Assembly: GCA_021846965.1 (NCBI GenBank)
Contig: JAJZWA010000015.1
Span: 1-62,841, forward strand
Reading direction: 5' to 3'
Source: Pseudomonadota bacterium
GTDB lineage: Bacteria; Pseudomonadota; Gammaproteobacteria; Burkholderiales; Burkholderiaceae_C
DNA length: 62,841 nt
Part shown: piece by piece, positions 1 through 9,778 of the stretch
Numbering within the stretch: position 1 is the stretch's first letter
Layout of the letters: each line of letters opens with the position of its first letter
Translations under genes and position numbers: made by a program
Notes under the pieces: model-generated
What the model saw: the letters and a program-made list of their open reading frames with translations, nothing else
Database searches by the model: none
Told to the model about the DNA's origin: nothing

Positions 1-1216
1 CGTTGGAGGCGCGCACCGCGCGTAGCGAGGAGCCGAGGATGGCGGGGGTGACGGCGTAGCCCAGGGACAGGCCGGTGTCGATGCCCTTGGATTTGGCGTA
101 GCCGCAGAGGAAGGCGCCGTTTTGCTGCAGGGCCTGCACGCGTTCGGGCTGCTCGCGCAGCATGCGCAGGGCTTCGAGGGAGGCGGCGGCGAGTGCGGGA
201 GACAGGCCCACGCTGTAGACGAAGCCGGGGGCGGTGTACTTGAGCAGTTCCACCAGGCTGCGGCTGCCGGCGATGAAGCCCCCGCAGCCGGCCAGGGATT
301 TGCTGAGGGTGCCCATCCAGATGTCCACCTCGGTGGTGGGCACGTTCCATTGCTCGGCCAGGCCGCGGCCGGTCTTGCCCAGAACGCCCAGGGCGTGGGC
401 TTCGTCGACCATGAGGAAGGCCTTGTGACGGCGCTTGATGTCGACGAAGCGCGGCAGCTCGGGCATGTCGCCGTCCATGCTGTACAGGCCTTCGATCACG
501 ATGAGCACGCGTTCGAAGTCGGCGCGGATGTCGTGCAGCAACTGGTCCAGCCGGGCCCAGTCGTTGTGGGGGAAGCTGCGGCGGTGGGCGCCGGAGAGGC
601 GTATGCCCTCGAGCACGCTGTTGTGGATCAGGGCGTCGTGCAGCACCAGATCCTTGGGGCCGAACAGGCTGCCGATGGTGCTGACGTTGGTGGCGTGGCC
701 GCTGACAAAGGCCACGCATTCCTCGGTGCCGTACCAGTCGGCCAGCTCGCGTTCGAGTTCGCGCTGCACGGGGCGCTCGCCGGCCACCAGGCGGCTGGCC
801 GAGGCGGAGGTGCCGTAGCGGTGCAGGGCCTGCAGCACGGCCTGCTCGATGCGCGGGTGGCCGTTGAGCCCCAGGTAGTCGTAGCTGGAGAAGTTGAGGT
901 ATTCCCGCCCGCCCACGCGGGTGGTGGCCCCCGCCGCGCTTTCGTGCACCCGGAAAAATGGATTCTCCACCCCGATGCGCCGGGCCGCGGCCTGCGAGGC
1001 CAGCAGGCGCTGGTAGGCGGGCAGGGTCTCGAAGCGGCACCAGGCGTCGGGCACCTTGGCCGCGGAAGGGGCGGTGGCGGGGGCTTGCGCGGGTGGCGGG
1101 GCCTCGGCCTCGCCGTGGCTGCGCAGGCGCTCCAGCAGGCGTTTGCGCGCGACCGCGGCGATGCCTCCCAGCGAGTGCGCGCCGGCGGGGCGGGTTTCGG
1201 GGTCGTTGGGGTTCAT
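1..1216 (-). CDS. Alpha-oxoamine synthase, PLP-dependent (partial)
   Basis: Reading from ATG at 1216, 405 residues are visible; the 3' end lies outside the window. It belongs to the 8-amino-7-oxononanoate synthase/serine palmitoyltransferase family, which condenses an acyl thioester with an amino acid, losing CO2, to give an alpha-aminoketone. Visible landmarks are an unusual Ala/Pro-rich N-terminal extension (residues 1-60), the SYDYLGL substrate loop near 111-117, DEAHALG with PLP-contacting D271 and H274, and TLSKS with Schiff-base lysine K306. It starts 25 bp after the polyketide synthase stop on the same strand, so the two are almost certainly co-transcribed and it probably releases the PKS product from the carrier protein; the PKS has no thioesterase. 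Family assignment is firm; the amino-acid substrate cannot be read, and a free-CoA substrate is not excluded. Confidence 0.88.
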   Translation of the reverse strand, partial: MNPNDPETRPAGAHSLGGIAAVARKRLLERLRSHGEAEAPPPAQAPATAPSAAKVPDAWCRFETLPAYQRLLASQAAARRIGVENPFFRVHESAAGATTRVGGREYLNFSSYDYLGLNGHPRIEQAVLQALHRYGTSASASRLVAGERPVQRELERELADWYGTEECVAFVSGHATNVSTIGSLFGPKDLVLHDALIHNSVLEGIRLSGAHRRSFPHNDWARLDQLLHDIRADFERVLIVIEGLYSMDGDMPELPRFVDIKRRHKAFLMVDEAHALGVLGKTGRGLAEQWNVPTTEVDIWMGTLSKSLAGCGGFIAGSRSLVELLKYTAPGFVYSVGLSPALAAASLEALRMLREQPERVQALQQNGAFLCGYAKSKGIDTGLSLGYAVTPAILGSSLRAVRASN

Positions 1217-1241
1217 GGTGTGGGGTGGCGTGCGTGGGCGT

Positions 1242-4200
1242 TCAGGCGATCAGGCGTGCGCCGCTGTCGGCGGCTTCGCGCACTTGTTCGGCGAGTTCGG
1301 CGGCCGTGGTCTCGGCGTGGTGCTCGGCGTGCTGCGCCAGCAGGCCCTGCACCAGTTGCTGGGTGGGGTCCGGTGCCTGCGCCTCGGGCTGCGGGCCCAG
1401 GGTGGCGAGCAGGCGCTCGGCGATGCGCTCGATGCTGGGGTTCTCGTTGAGCAGCATAGGGGGCACGCGGATGCCGAAGCGGCGCTCCAGGGCCAGGCCG
1501 AGTTCCACGGCCATGAGCGAGTCCATGCCCAGGTCGAACACGCATTGCGAGGGGTTGAGCTTGTCGGCGGGCAGGCGCAGGATGCCGGCCACCTCGCGGC
1601 ACAGGTGTTGCAGTACGAGTTCGCGGGCCTCGTGGGGCGGCAGCTCGGCGAGGTGGCGGCGCAGGTCCTGCTCGCGCTCGTCGTCGCCCTGGTCGGCCTG
1701 CGCGCGCAGTTCCGCGAAACGCTTGGCCGAGGCCGAGGGCAGCAGGCGCTGCAGGGCGCTCCAGCTGAAGTCCAGGAGGGCGGCGCCGGGCAGGTCCTGC
1801 AGCAGCAGGCGCTCGAGCATGGCCAGGGCGTCGCGGGCGGGCAGCGCGGGCGCGCCCAGGCGCGCGGCCAGGCTGTCTCGCGCCAGCTCGTTGGTGGTGA
1901 GCACGCCCACGTCGGCGATGGGGCCCCAGGCGGGGGCGCAGGCCGGCAGGCCCTGGGCGCGGCGCAGCCGGGCCAGCGCCTCGAGCGCGGCGTTGGCGGC
2001 CACGTAGTTGGCCTGGCCGGGGTTGCCCAGCAGGGTGGTGGCGGAGGAGAAGAGCACGAACAGGTCCAGCGCCTGCTCGCGGGTGAGCTCGTGCAGGTTC
2101 CAGGCGCCATCCAGCTTGGGTTGCAGCACGCGGCGCAAGCGCTGCTCGTCCAGGCCGGACAGCAGCGCGTCGTCGAGCACCATGGCGGCGTGCACCACGC
2201 CGCGCAGCGGGGGCATGGAGCCGCGGATGTCCAGCAGGGTGCGGGCGAGCTGTTCGCGCTGGCTGACGTCGCAGGCGTACACGCGCACCTGCACCCCGGC
2301 CTCGCGCAGCGCGGGCAGGGCCTGGTCCAGGCCGGGGGTGTCGGCGCCGCGCCGGCCCAGCAGGGCCAGGTGGCGCGCGCCGCGCTCGGCCAGCCATTGG
2401 GCGGTGGCGAGCCCGAAGCCGCCGAGGCCTCCGGTGACCAGGTAGGTGGCCTGCTCGCGCAGGCGCAGGCGCGGCGCCTGGGCCGGTTGCAGCTGGCGGG
2501 GCGGGCGGTCCAGCGCCAGCACCACCTTGCCGATCTGGCGCGCCTGCTGCATGTGGCGGAAGGCTTCCACGGCCTGGTCGGCGGGGAACACGCGGTGGGG
2601 CAGGGGGTGCAGGGAGCCGTCGGCGAAGGCCTGCATGACTTCGGCGAAGATGTCGCGGGCCAGCTCGGGGCGCAGTTGCATGAGCTGGTCGGCGTCCACC
2701 CCGAAATAACTCAGGTTGTTGCGGAAGGGGCGCAGGCCGACGGGGGTGTTCTCGTAGAAGTCGCGCTTGCCCAGTTCGATGAAACGCCCGAAGGGCTTGA
2801 GGGCCGCGAGGTTGCGGGTGATGGCCTCGCCGGCCAGGGAGTTGAGCACCACGTCCACGCCTTCGCCGCCGCTGAGGCGCAGCACCTCGCGGTCGAAGTC
2901 CAGGCTGCGCGAGTCGACCACGTGGTCGGCGCCGCACAGGCGCACGAACTCGCGCTTGGAGGCGCTGCCGGCGCTGGCGTAGACCTCGGCGCCGAGCAGC
3001 TGCGCGATCTGGATGGCGGCCAGGCCCACGCCGCCGGCGGCGCCGTGCACCAGCAGGCGTTCGCCGCGCTGCAGCCGGGCCAGGTGCTTGAGGGCGTACC
3101 AGACGGTGAAAAACACCGTGGGCACGGTGGCGGCCTCGGCGAAACTCCAGTGCGCGGGCTTGCGCGCCACCGCGCGCTCGGGCACCACCACGTGGCTCGC
3201 GAAACTGGCGCCGGCGAAGGCCAGCACCTCGTCGCCGGGGCGCAGCTCGCGCACGCCGGGGCCGCAGCGCAGCACCCGCCCGGCCACTTCCAGGCCCAGG
3301 CTGGCGCCGGCGAAGCCCTGCTCCACGGCCTCGTCGGCCAGCAGGCCCATGGCGTACATGAGGTCGCGGAAGTTCAGGCCCGCGGCCATGGCGCGGATCT
3401 CCACCTCGCCGGGGCCGGGCTCGCGGCGCGGCACCTGCTGCCAGTGCAGGTTGCGCAACTGGCCGGGCAGGCGGAAGTCCAGGCGCCAGCCGGCGCTGGG
3501 GTCGGGCTGCTGCGTGGGCAGTTGCAGCTGCGCCGCGTGCAGGCGCGGCACCTGGCGCAGCAACTGGGCGTTGCGCCGGCTCAGGCGCACTTCCTCCTCG
3601 CCGTCGCCGTGCAGCAGCTCGTCGAGCAGCAGCGCGGCCTGGGCGGGCGGGTCTTCGGCGTCGGCGCACAGGTCCACCAGGCGCAGGCGCAGCGGGTGGC
3701 ATTCGTTGGCGGCCACGCGCGCCAGGCCCCAGAGCGCGGCGGCTGCGGGGAAGGCGGGGGTGTCGGTGGGACTGAGGGAGTCGGCGGGATCCGTGTCGTC
3801 GATCAGGCTGCCGCCGCGGGTGATGACCCAGGCGTGACGGCCCTCGGCGTGGGCGGCCAGGGCGAGCAGCGCGCGGCGCAGCGCATCAGCCTGCCCGGCG
3901 AGCTGCGCGGCATCGGCGTCGGGGGTGTCGGTGCCGGTGAACAGCAGGTGGCGGGTGGCGGTGGGGCTCTGCGCCTCGACCTGCTCCTCGACCAGCACCT
4001 GGTGGCCGCGTTCGCGCAGGGCCTCGGCCAGCGCGTGGGCGGTGGCCAGCCAGGCGGGGTGCAGTACGTGCAGGGCCCAGGTTTCAGGGGAGGAGGAGGG
4101 GCTGGAGCCGGCGTCGGCGGCCTCGGGCGCCGGCGCGAGCTCGCTCTCGCGCGGCGGGCGGGCCAGCACCGTGAAACTGCCCAGCAGGCTGGCGGTGGAG

Positions 4201-7200
4201 AGTTCCTCCGGGGCGCCGGGAGCCGGGCCTTCGAGGGCCTGCACCTCGCTCCAGCCTTGCTCGAGCAGCCAGCGGCACCAGGCGCCCTGGCCGAGCAGGC
4301 GGGGGCGCGGGGTGGCGTCGTGGCTGTGCCACCAGTCGGGGTCCAGGCCCAGGGTGAACTGGGCGCAGTGGTCGGGGCGGCGCTCGGCCAGCAGCAGCCA
4401 GGCATCGGCGCGCAGGCGCCCGCGCAGCACGCGCAGCGCCTCCTGCGGGTGCTGGGCGCGGTGCAGCAGGTGGCGCACCAGCACGAGGTCGAAGGCCGGC
4501 TCGTCGGCGGGCAGTTCGGGGAGCAGCGTGGCGGGGGCCAGCGCGGCGGCGCGCAGGCGCGGGGCCTCGGCCTGCAGGGCCTGCAGCCCGGCCAGCGCGT
4601 CGGCATCGGCGCAGGCGGCCACCCAGTCCACATCTTGCGCGCGCGGGTGATCGAGGGCCTCGAGCTGGGCTCGCGCGGCGGGGTACAGGCTGTCGCCGCC
4701 GGCGAAGAGTTCCAGCACGCGCAGGCGCCGGCCCTGGGGCCAGTGGGCGGCCAGCGCGCCCAGCGCGCGCAGCAGTTCCTGGTCGGCGCGGGCGTAGGCG
4801 GGGCCGCGCAGCAGGGCGCCGGCATCGGCCGGCGCGGCGGGCGCGGGGCCGTCGGCCAGCCAGGCGGCCAGCGCGCGCCCGGTGTGCCCGGCCTGCAGCA
4901 ATTCGGCGGCGCTTTGCGGGCTGGCGGCCAGCGCGGCGCGCCAGATGGCTTGCGCGGGGGGCAGTTGCGGGTCGTCGCGCAGCACCCAGCCTGCGGCGCC
5001 CGGCTCGAGCAGGCCTTCCTCGCGCAGCAGACGCAGCAGCCAGTGCAGCAGCGGGTGCCGGGCCTGCCATTGCTGGATGCGCGCTTCGGGGAGGGGGCCG
5101 GGTTGGCCGGCCAGCGCATCGCGGGCGTAGGCCAGGGGCAGCAGTTCCAGCAGCGGGGCGGCTTCGTCCAGGTAGCGGCCGTGCAGGGCCTGCTGTTCGG
5201 CATCCACCGGCTGCGCCGCCATGCGCTGCAGCAGGGTGGGCGCGCCGGGAAGCTCGGGGCCGGGGTGCAGCGGGCGCAGGCAGGCCTGGGTGGTCCAGGC
5301 GCCCACGGCGCGCTCGCGGCTCACCAGCGCGGCGGCGCGGAAGCGGCAGTCGCGCAGGCGGGCCAGCACGCGGTGCTCGGCGTCGAGCAGCTCGAAGTCC
5401 ACCAGCACCGAGCGCGGGCTGCTGCGCACGAGGCGGGCGCGCAGCTGGGTGATCGGGGCTTCGGGCAGCCACAGGTCCAGCCGGCCGATGCCCACGGGCA
5501 GGTAGCCCAGGGGCTCGCCGCCGGCCTGCGGGCCGCCCAGTGCGCCCAGCCAGCCGAGCACGGACTGGAAGGCCTGGTCCAGCACCTGCGGGGGCAGCAG
5601 CCAGGCCGCCTGCGCGCCGGAGTCCTCGGGGGCGGGGCGCAGCTGGGCGTGCAGCGAGCCGGCGGCCACGTCGATGTGCTCGATGCCGCGGAACCCGTCG
5701 GTGTAGTCCAGCCCCAGGTGTTCGCACAGGCCGTAGTGGGCCTGGGCCTGCACGCGGCTGCGCGCGGGCTCCAGCGCCAGCAGGGGCTCGCGGCCCTCGC
5801 CGGCGGGCACCGGGCCGCGCAGCCGGCCCTGGGCATGCAGGGGCCAGGCGTCGTGGCTCAGGCGCTGGCGCCCCTCGATCCGGAAACGCAGGTCCTGCGG
5901 GTTGAACAGCAGGCGCAGGGTGCGCGCGTGCTCGCCGTCGAACACCACGGGGGAGATGATGTCGAGGCCTTCGAGGGTGTAGCCCTGCGCGTCGGGGAAC
6001 TGGTCCCGCGAGGCGGCCAGGGCCATTTCCACGTAGGCGGCGGCGGGCAGCACGATGGCGCCGCCCACCTTGTGCCCGCTCAGCCAGGGCTGGCTGCGCG
6101 GGTCGAGGTGCTGTTCCCAGGCGGCGGGGTGTTCGTGCAGGCGCGCGCCCAGCAGCGGGTGCAGGGCGCGGCGCTCGAGCAGGCGGTAGGCCTCGGCGCT
6201 GGGCTCGAACCAGTGGCGCTGGCGCTGCCAGGGGTAGGCGGGCAGCTCCACGCGTTGCGGCGGGGCCGCGGGCAGCCAGGCGCCGGGCTCGAGCTGCGCG
6301 CCCAGCAGGGTGGCGCGCAGCGCGGCTTCGCGCAGGCGCTCCAGGCTGTCCTCGCGGCGCGGCGCGACGGCCAGTCCCTGGGCCTGCACGCCGGCGGCCT
6401 GCAGGCCTTCGCGCAGGTAGCGCTGCAGGATGGCGTGGGGGCCGATCTCCAGGAACAGGCGCAGGCCGTCGGCGGCCATGGCCTGCAGCGCGGGGCCGAA
6501 GCGCACGCAGGCGCGCACGTTGCGCCACCAGTAGTCGGCGTCGAGCTCCGGGCCCTGCAGCGCCGCGCCGGTGACGCTGGAATACAAGCGGCCCTCGCCG
6601 GCGCGGGGGCGCAGGGCGTCGAGCGTGCCCAGCAAGGGCTGGCGCAGCGCGTCCATGGCGCGGCTGTGGAAGGCGTAGTCGAGGTCGAGCTCCTGCCAGC
6701 TCAGGCCCTGGGCGCGCAGGGCCTCGCGCAGGCTGCGCAGCGCGGCGGGCGCGCCGCTGACGGTGCAGTGGTTGGGGGCGTTGTCGGCGGCCACCTCGAC
6801 CTCGTGCTCCAGGCCCAGCGCGGCGATGCGCTGCGCCATGGCCTCGGCGCCCAGGCCGGCGGCGGCCATGCGCCCGCTGCCACGGGTGGTGGCCTGCGCG
6901 GCGCTGCGTGCGACGATGACCCGGCAGGCGTCGGCCAGATCGAGCATGCCCATGGACCAGGCGGCGGCGATCTCTCCGACGCTGTGGCCCATCGCGGCCT
7001 CGGCGCGCAGGCCGCTGGCACGCAGCACTTCGGTGGTCGCCACCTGCAGCGCGAACAGCGCGGGCTGGGCCACGGCGGTGTCGTCGAAGGTGTCGGCGGC
7101 CTGGGCGTCGAGGGCGGCGAGCACGTCGGGGCCGCCACAGGCGGCGATGCCTTCGGCGGCCTGGCGCAGCGCGGCTTCGAACACCGGGCTCTGCGCTCGC

Positions 7201-8900
7201 AGGCGCCGGCCCATGCCCACCCATTGGGCGCCGTTGCCGCTGTAGATCCAGGCCAGGGGCGCATGCGAGCCGGCGCCGACGAGGCGGTGCTCGCGCAGCA
7301 GTTCGGGGGCGGCGGGGCCGCCGTCGGCGTAGCGCCGCAGCGCCTGCGCGGCCTCGGGGGCGCGCAGGTCGGGCAGCAGCAGGCCTTCGGGCAGGCGCTC
7401 GCGCGCGTGCCAGGCGGCGTGGGCCAGGGCGGCGGGCTCGTGGGTCTGCAGCAGGGGCAGGTAGCGGCGCGCGAGTTCGCGCAGCGCGGCTTCGTCGTGA
7501 GCGCTGAGCAGCAGCGGCACCGGGGTGTCGGCGGGCGCGGCGGCCGCAGCGCCGCGCGGCGCCTGCGGCCTGCGTTGCGCTCGTGGCGGGGTCGCAGTGG
7601 TGGGGGCCTGTTCCAGCACCACGTGGGCGTTGACCCCGCCGAAGCCGAAGGAGTTCACGCCGACGCGCAGCGCGCGGGCCCTGGGTTCGAGCGGGCGCGG
7701 CTCGCGCACCACCTGCAGGCGCAGGGCCTCGAAGTCGATGTCGGGGTTGAGCGCGCCGGGCACCAGGGTGGGCGGCACCACGCCGTGCTTGAGCACCAGC
7801 AGGCCCTTGAGCAGGCCGGCCATGCCGGAGGCGGGCTCCAGGTGCCCGAGGTTGCTCTTGATGGAGCCGATGGGCAGCGCGTCGTCGCGCTCTTGCGCGT
7901 AGGCGGCGGCGATGGCCTTGGCCTCGATGGGGTCGCCGATGCGCGTGCCGGTGCCGTGGGCTTCGAGGTAGTCGACCTCGCCGGGCTGCAGGCCGGCTTG
8001 CGCGAGCACCCGGCGCATGAGTTCGGCCTGGGCCTGGCCGCTGGGGATGGTCAGGCCGCTCTTGCGCGCGCCGTCGGTGTTGACCCCGCTTGCGCGGATG
8101 ACGGCGTGGATGCGATCGCCGTCGCGCAGCGCCTGTTCCAGGGGTTTGAGCAGCAGCACGGCCGCGCCCTCGGCGCGCACGTAGCCGTCGGCGCCCTCGG
8201 AGAAGGGGCGGCAGCGGCCCTGCGCGGACAGCATCGAGGCCTTGGTGAAGCCCACGAAGGGGTAGGGGTGCAGCAGGACGTTGACCCCGCCCACCAGCGC
8301 CGCCCCGGCATCGCCGCGTTGCAGCGCGACGCAGGCCTGGTGCAGCGCGACCAGCGAGGAGGAGCAGGCGGTGTCCACGGCCACGCTGGGGCCGTGCAGG
8401 TCGAACACGTAGGACAGGCGGTTGGCCGCCACGCTCATGGTGTTGCCGGTCATGCTGTGCGCGCCCATCACCGACAGGTCGTCGAGCACGCGCATGCCGT
8501 AGTCCAGCCCGGAGATGCCCAGGTACACCGCGCAGTCGCTGCCGGCCAGCTTCGAGGGGGGCAGGCCGGCGTCCTCCAGGGCTTCCCAGGCCAGTTCCAG
8601 CAACAGGCGCTGCTGCGGGTCCATGAGCTGGGCTTCGCGCGGCGAGATGCCGAAGAAGCCGGCGTCGAACTGGTCGATGGCGCTGAGCACGCCGGCGGCG
8701 AAGGTGATGCTGCGCCCGGGTTCGGCGCGGCTGGGGTGCTGCAGGGTGTCGGTGGCCCAGCGGGCGGGGTCGATGTGGCTGACCAGGTCGCGGCCGGCCA
8801 GCAGGGCTTGCCAGAGCTCGTGCTCGTGGCGCAGGTCGCCCGGCAGGCGCATGGCGATGCCGACGATGGCGACGGGATGGGGGGAGGCAGTGCTGGCCAA
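1242..8900 (-). CDS. Highly reducing type I polyketide synthase, single module
   Basis: 2552 residues. Domains in order: ketosynthase about 9-430 (C179 in DTACSSS, H315 in HGTGT, H353 in NLGHLE); acyltransferase about 550-850 (S640 in GHSVGE, H745 in YAFHS, favouring malonyl-CoA); dehydratase about 913-1190 (H943 in HKVGGAIVLP, D1108 in LDQAFQ); a methyltransferase-like domain about 1390-1590 with eroded SAM motif; structural KR half about 1605-1790; enoylreductase about 1810-2130 (HGAAGGVG); ketoreductase about 2150-2370 (TGGLGGFG, S2285, Y2299, LDD at 2242-2244 suggesting B-type); acyl carrier protein about 2425-2500 (S2461 in GMDSL). No thioesterase. The order is that of fungal highly reducing PKSs, so iterative use is likely. 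The start is TTG: an in-frame TAG lies two codons upstream and the KS begins almost at once. The oxoamine synthase follows in the operon. Confidence 0.93.
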   Translation of the reverse strand: MASTASPHPVAIVGIAMRLPGDLRHEHELWQALLAGRDLVSHIDPARWATDTLQHPSRAEPGRSITFAAGVLSAIDQFDAGFFGISPREAQLMDPQQRLLLELAWEALEDAGLPPSKLAGSDCAVYLGISGLDYGMRVLDDLSVMGAHSMTGNTMSVAANRLSYVFDLHGPSVAVDTACSSSLVALHQACVALQRGDAGAALVGGVNVLLHPYPFVGFTKASMLSAQGRCRPFSEGADGYVRAEGAAVLLLKPLEQALRDGDRIHAVIRASGVNTDGARKSGLTIPSGQAQAELMRRVLAQAGLQPGEVDYLEAHGTGTRIGDPIEAKAIAAAYAQERDDALPIGSIKSNLGHLEPASGMAGLLKGLLVLKHGVVPPTLVPGALNPDIDFEALRLQVVREPRPLEPRARALRVGVNSFGFGGVNAHVVLEQAPTTATPPRAQRRPQAPRGAAAAAPADTPVPLLLSAHDEAALRELARRYLPLLQTHEPAALAHAAWHARERLPEGLLLPDLRAPEAAQALRRYADGGPAAPELLREHRLVGAGSHAPLAWIYSGNGAQWVGMGRRLRAQSPVFEAALRQAAEGIAACGGPDVLAALDAQAADTFDDTAVAQPALFALQVATTEVLRASGLRAEAAMGHSVGEIAAAWSMGMLDLADACRVIVARSAAQATTRGSGRMAAAGLGAEAMAQRIAALGLEHEVEVAADNAPNHCTVSGAPAALRSLREALRAQGLSWQELDLDYAFHSRAMDALRQPLLGTLDALRPRAGEGRLYSSVTGAALQGPELDADYWWRNVRACVRFGPALQAMAADGLRLFLEIGPHAILQRYLREGLQAAGVQAQGLAVAPRREDSLERLREAALRATLLGAQLEPGAWLPAAPPQRVELPAYPWQRQRHWFEPSAEAYRLLERRALHPLLGARLHEHPAAWEQHLDPRSQPWLSGHKVGGAIVLPAAAYVEMALAASRDQFPDAQGYTLEGLDIISPVVFDGEHARTLRLLFNPQDLRFRIEGRQRLSHDAWPLHAQGRLRGPVPAGEGREPLLALEPARSRVQAQAHYGLCEHLGLDYTDGFRGIEHIDVAAGSLHAQLRPAPEDSGAQAAWLLPPQVLDQAFQSVLGWLGALGGPQAGGEPLGYLPVGIGRLDLWLPEAPITQLRARLVRSSPRSVLVDFELLDAEHRVLARLRDCRFRAAALVSRERAVGAWTTQACLRPLHPGPELPGAPTLLQRMAAQPVDAEQQALHGRYLDEAAPLLELLPLAYARDALAGQPGPLPEARIQQWQARHPLLHWLLRLLREEGLLEPGAAGWVLRDDPQLPPAQAIWRAALAASPQSAAELLQAGHTGRALAAWLADGPAPAAPADAGALLRGPAYARADQELLRALGALAAHWPQGRRLRVLELFAGGDSLYPAARAQLEALDHPRAQDVDWVAACADADALAGLQALQAEAPRLRAAALAPATLLPELPADEPAFDLVLVRHLLHRAQHPQEALRVLRGRLRADAWLLLAERRPDHCAQFTLGLDPDWWHSHDATPRPRLLGQGAWCRWLLEQGWSEVQALEGPAPGAPEELSTASLLGSFTVLARPPRESELAPAPEAADAGSSPSSSPETWALHVLHPAWLATAHALAEALRERGHQVLVEEQVEAQSPTATRHLLFTGTDTPDADAAQLAGQADALRRALLALAAHAEGRHAWVITRGGSLIDDTDPADSLSPTDTPAFPAAAALWGLARVAANECHPLRLRLVDLCADAEDPPAQAALLLDELLHGDGEEEVRLSRRNAQLLRQVPRLHAAQLQLPTQQPDPSAGWRLDFRLPGQLRNLHWQQVPRREPGPGEVEIRAMAAGLNFRDLMYAMGLLADEAVEQGFAGASLGLEVAGRVLRCGPGVRELRPGDEVLAFAGASFASHVVVPERAVARKPAHWSFAEAATVPTVFFTVWYALKHLARLQRGERLLVHGAAGGVGLAAIQIAQLLGAEVYASAGSASKREFVRLCGADHVVDSRSLDFDREVLRLSGGEGVDVVLNSLAGEAITRNLAALKPFGRFIELGKRDFYENTPVGLRPFRNNLSYFGVDADQLMQLRPELARDIFAEVMQAFADGSLHPLPHRVFPADQAVEAFRHMQQARQIGKVVLALDRPPRQLQPAQAPRLRLREQATYLVTGGLGGFGLATAQWLAERGARHLALLGRRGADTPGLDQALPALREAGVQVRVYACDVSQREQLARTLLDIRGSMPPLRGVVHAAMVLDDALLSGLDEQRLRRVLQPKLDGAWNLHELTREQALDLFVLFSSATTLLGNPGQANYVAANAALEALARLRRAQGLPACAPAWGPIADVGVLTTNELARDSLAARLGAPALPARDALAMLERLLLQDLPGAALLDFSWSALQRLLPSASAKRFAELRAQADQGDDEREQDLRRHLAELPPHEARELVLQHLCREVAGILRLPADKLNPSQCVFDLGMDSLMAVELGLALERRFGIRVPPMLLNENPSIERIAERLLATLGPQPEAQAPDPTQQLVQGLLAQHAEHHAETTAAELAEQVREAADSGARLIA

Positions 8901-9481
8901 GGTTCGCTACGTCGCAGGGATGGGATATTCACCGGCGCAGCGCGGCCCACCTGGAGGGCATTCCAGGGAATGCCCGGGCCCCTGCGCACGCGCGCGCCGG
9001 AAAGACATGATTGATTGCGGCAAGGAATTTAACAGGGAAATACGACAGAACTGTGGATGACATAACACGCGCGACGGTCGTGTCATTCGGGAAGATCAGG
9101 AGATTGCTTCCGGCTTCAGCCCGCGACCCCGGGGAGAATGTCCAAAAATGCGGTTACCAAGGACAGAAATTGTCTCGGCTGTCATGAACGGGCTTCGCTC
9201 GAGCTTCGGCAGAGGCGGCGAAGGGGACGGATCGTCCGCGAAATTGCGCGCCGTCACGGTGGAGCGGGGTCTTCGGCGCGGGGAGTTATTCAAGAATGGA
9301 TCGTAATGATCCGGTGTTCGCGATTTCTGTATTCCGGCGTCGCATGAAAATACATTTGTTACATCGCAATACAAACTCGCGGCCCGAATCTCGGGGGCGG
9401 GGATAGGATGCTCGCAACCAGACCGGGAGTTATCGCCAACCGACTGGTCGGCCATATGGTCGAAGGCCGGCTTGATGGGGG
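8901..9481. other. Intergenic region between PKS and toxin-antitoxin pair
   Basis: About 580 bp with visibly lower GC than its surroundings between divergent transcription units: the PKS leaves leftward and the Phd/PIN pair rightward. It must contain both promoters, but I could not place convincing -35/-10 boxes. Short open frames here have no recognisable protein character. Around 9352-9372 there is an imperfect inverted motif, TTTGT facing ACAAA, that might be an operator for the toxin-antitoxin pair, though it lies about 110 bp upstream of its start. Confidence 0.5.
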
Positions 9482-9778
9482 ATGGAATCCATGCTGAATG
9501 AAATCGGCTCCTACGAGGCCAAGACCAAACTGGCCGAACTCCTGCGGGATGTGAGCGCCGGCAAGCAGTATGTGATTACCCTGCGCGGGCGGGCCATCGC
9601 CGAGCTGGTGCCGCCGCGCGCCTCGCGGGGCAAGGATCGCCGGCAGGCGGCCGAGAGCATGCGGCGCTTCATGCTGGACGCGGGCGGCGCGGCGGGGCAG
9701 GCGCCGGCCGGGCTGGCGCCCGAGTTGCACGAGAGGGTGCTGGGCTCGGCGGAGTTGCTGCGCGAAGGCCCACTGTGA
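9482..9778 (+). CDS. Phd/YefM-type antitoxin
   Basis: 98 residues. The N-terminal half (SYEAKTKLAELLRDV, then YVITLRGRAIAELVPP) is the Phd/YefM fold: an N-terminal DNA-binding dimer domain followed by a flexible tail that neutralises the toxin. The tail (about 50-98) is Ala/Gly/Arg-rich and probably disordered alone. An alternative ATG lies three codons downstream (9491). Its stop overlaps the GTG start of the PIN toxin (GTGA at 9775-9778), the usual coupling for type II toxin-antitoxin pairs. Such antitoxins normally autorepress their own promoter, which would lie in the upstream intergenic region. Confidence 0.85.
   Translation: MESMLNEIGSYEAKTKLAELLRDVSAGKQYVITLRGRAIAELVPPRASRGKDRRQAAESMRRFMLDAGGAAGQAPAGLAPELHERVLGSAELLREGPL

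Noticed and set aside
1056..9014. A 2652-codon open frame on the plus strand opposite the PKS
   Set aside because: It is a GC-rich shadow of the minus-strand PKS; its translation is Gly/Ala/Gln/His-rich without any domain, while the minus frame has all PKS motifs.
9061..9095. A 16-base near match (CGACGGTCGTGTCATT) to the kinase leader region at about 16653
   Set aside because: Similarity does not extend on either side, so chance cannot be excluded.
9096..9455. Possible small gene upstream of the toxin-antitoxin pair
   Set aside because: No ribosome site, no protein-like periodicity, and it would fill the needed promoter space.
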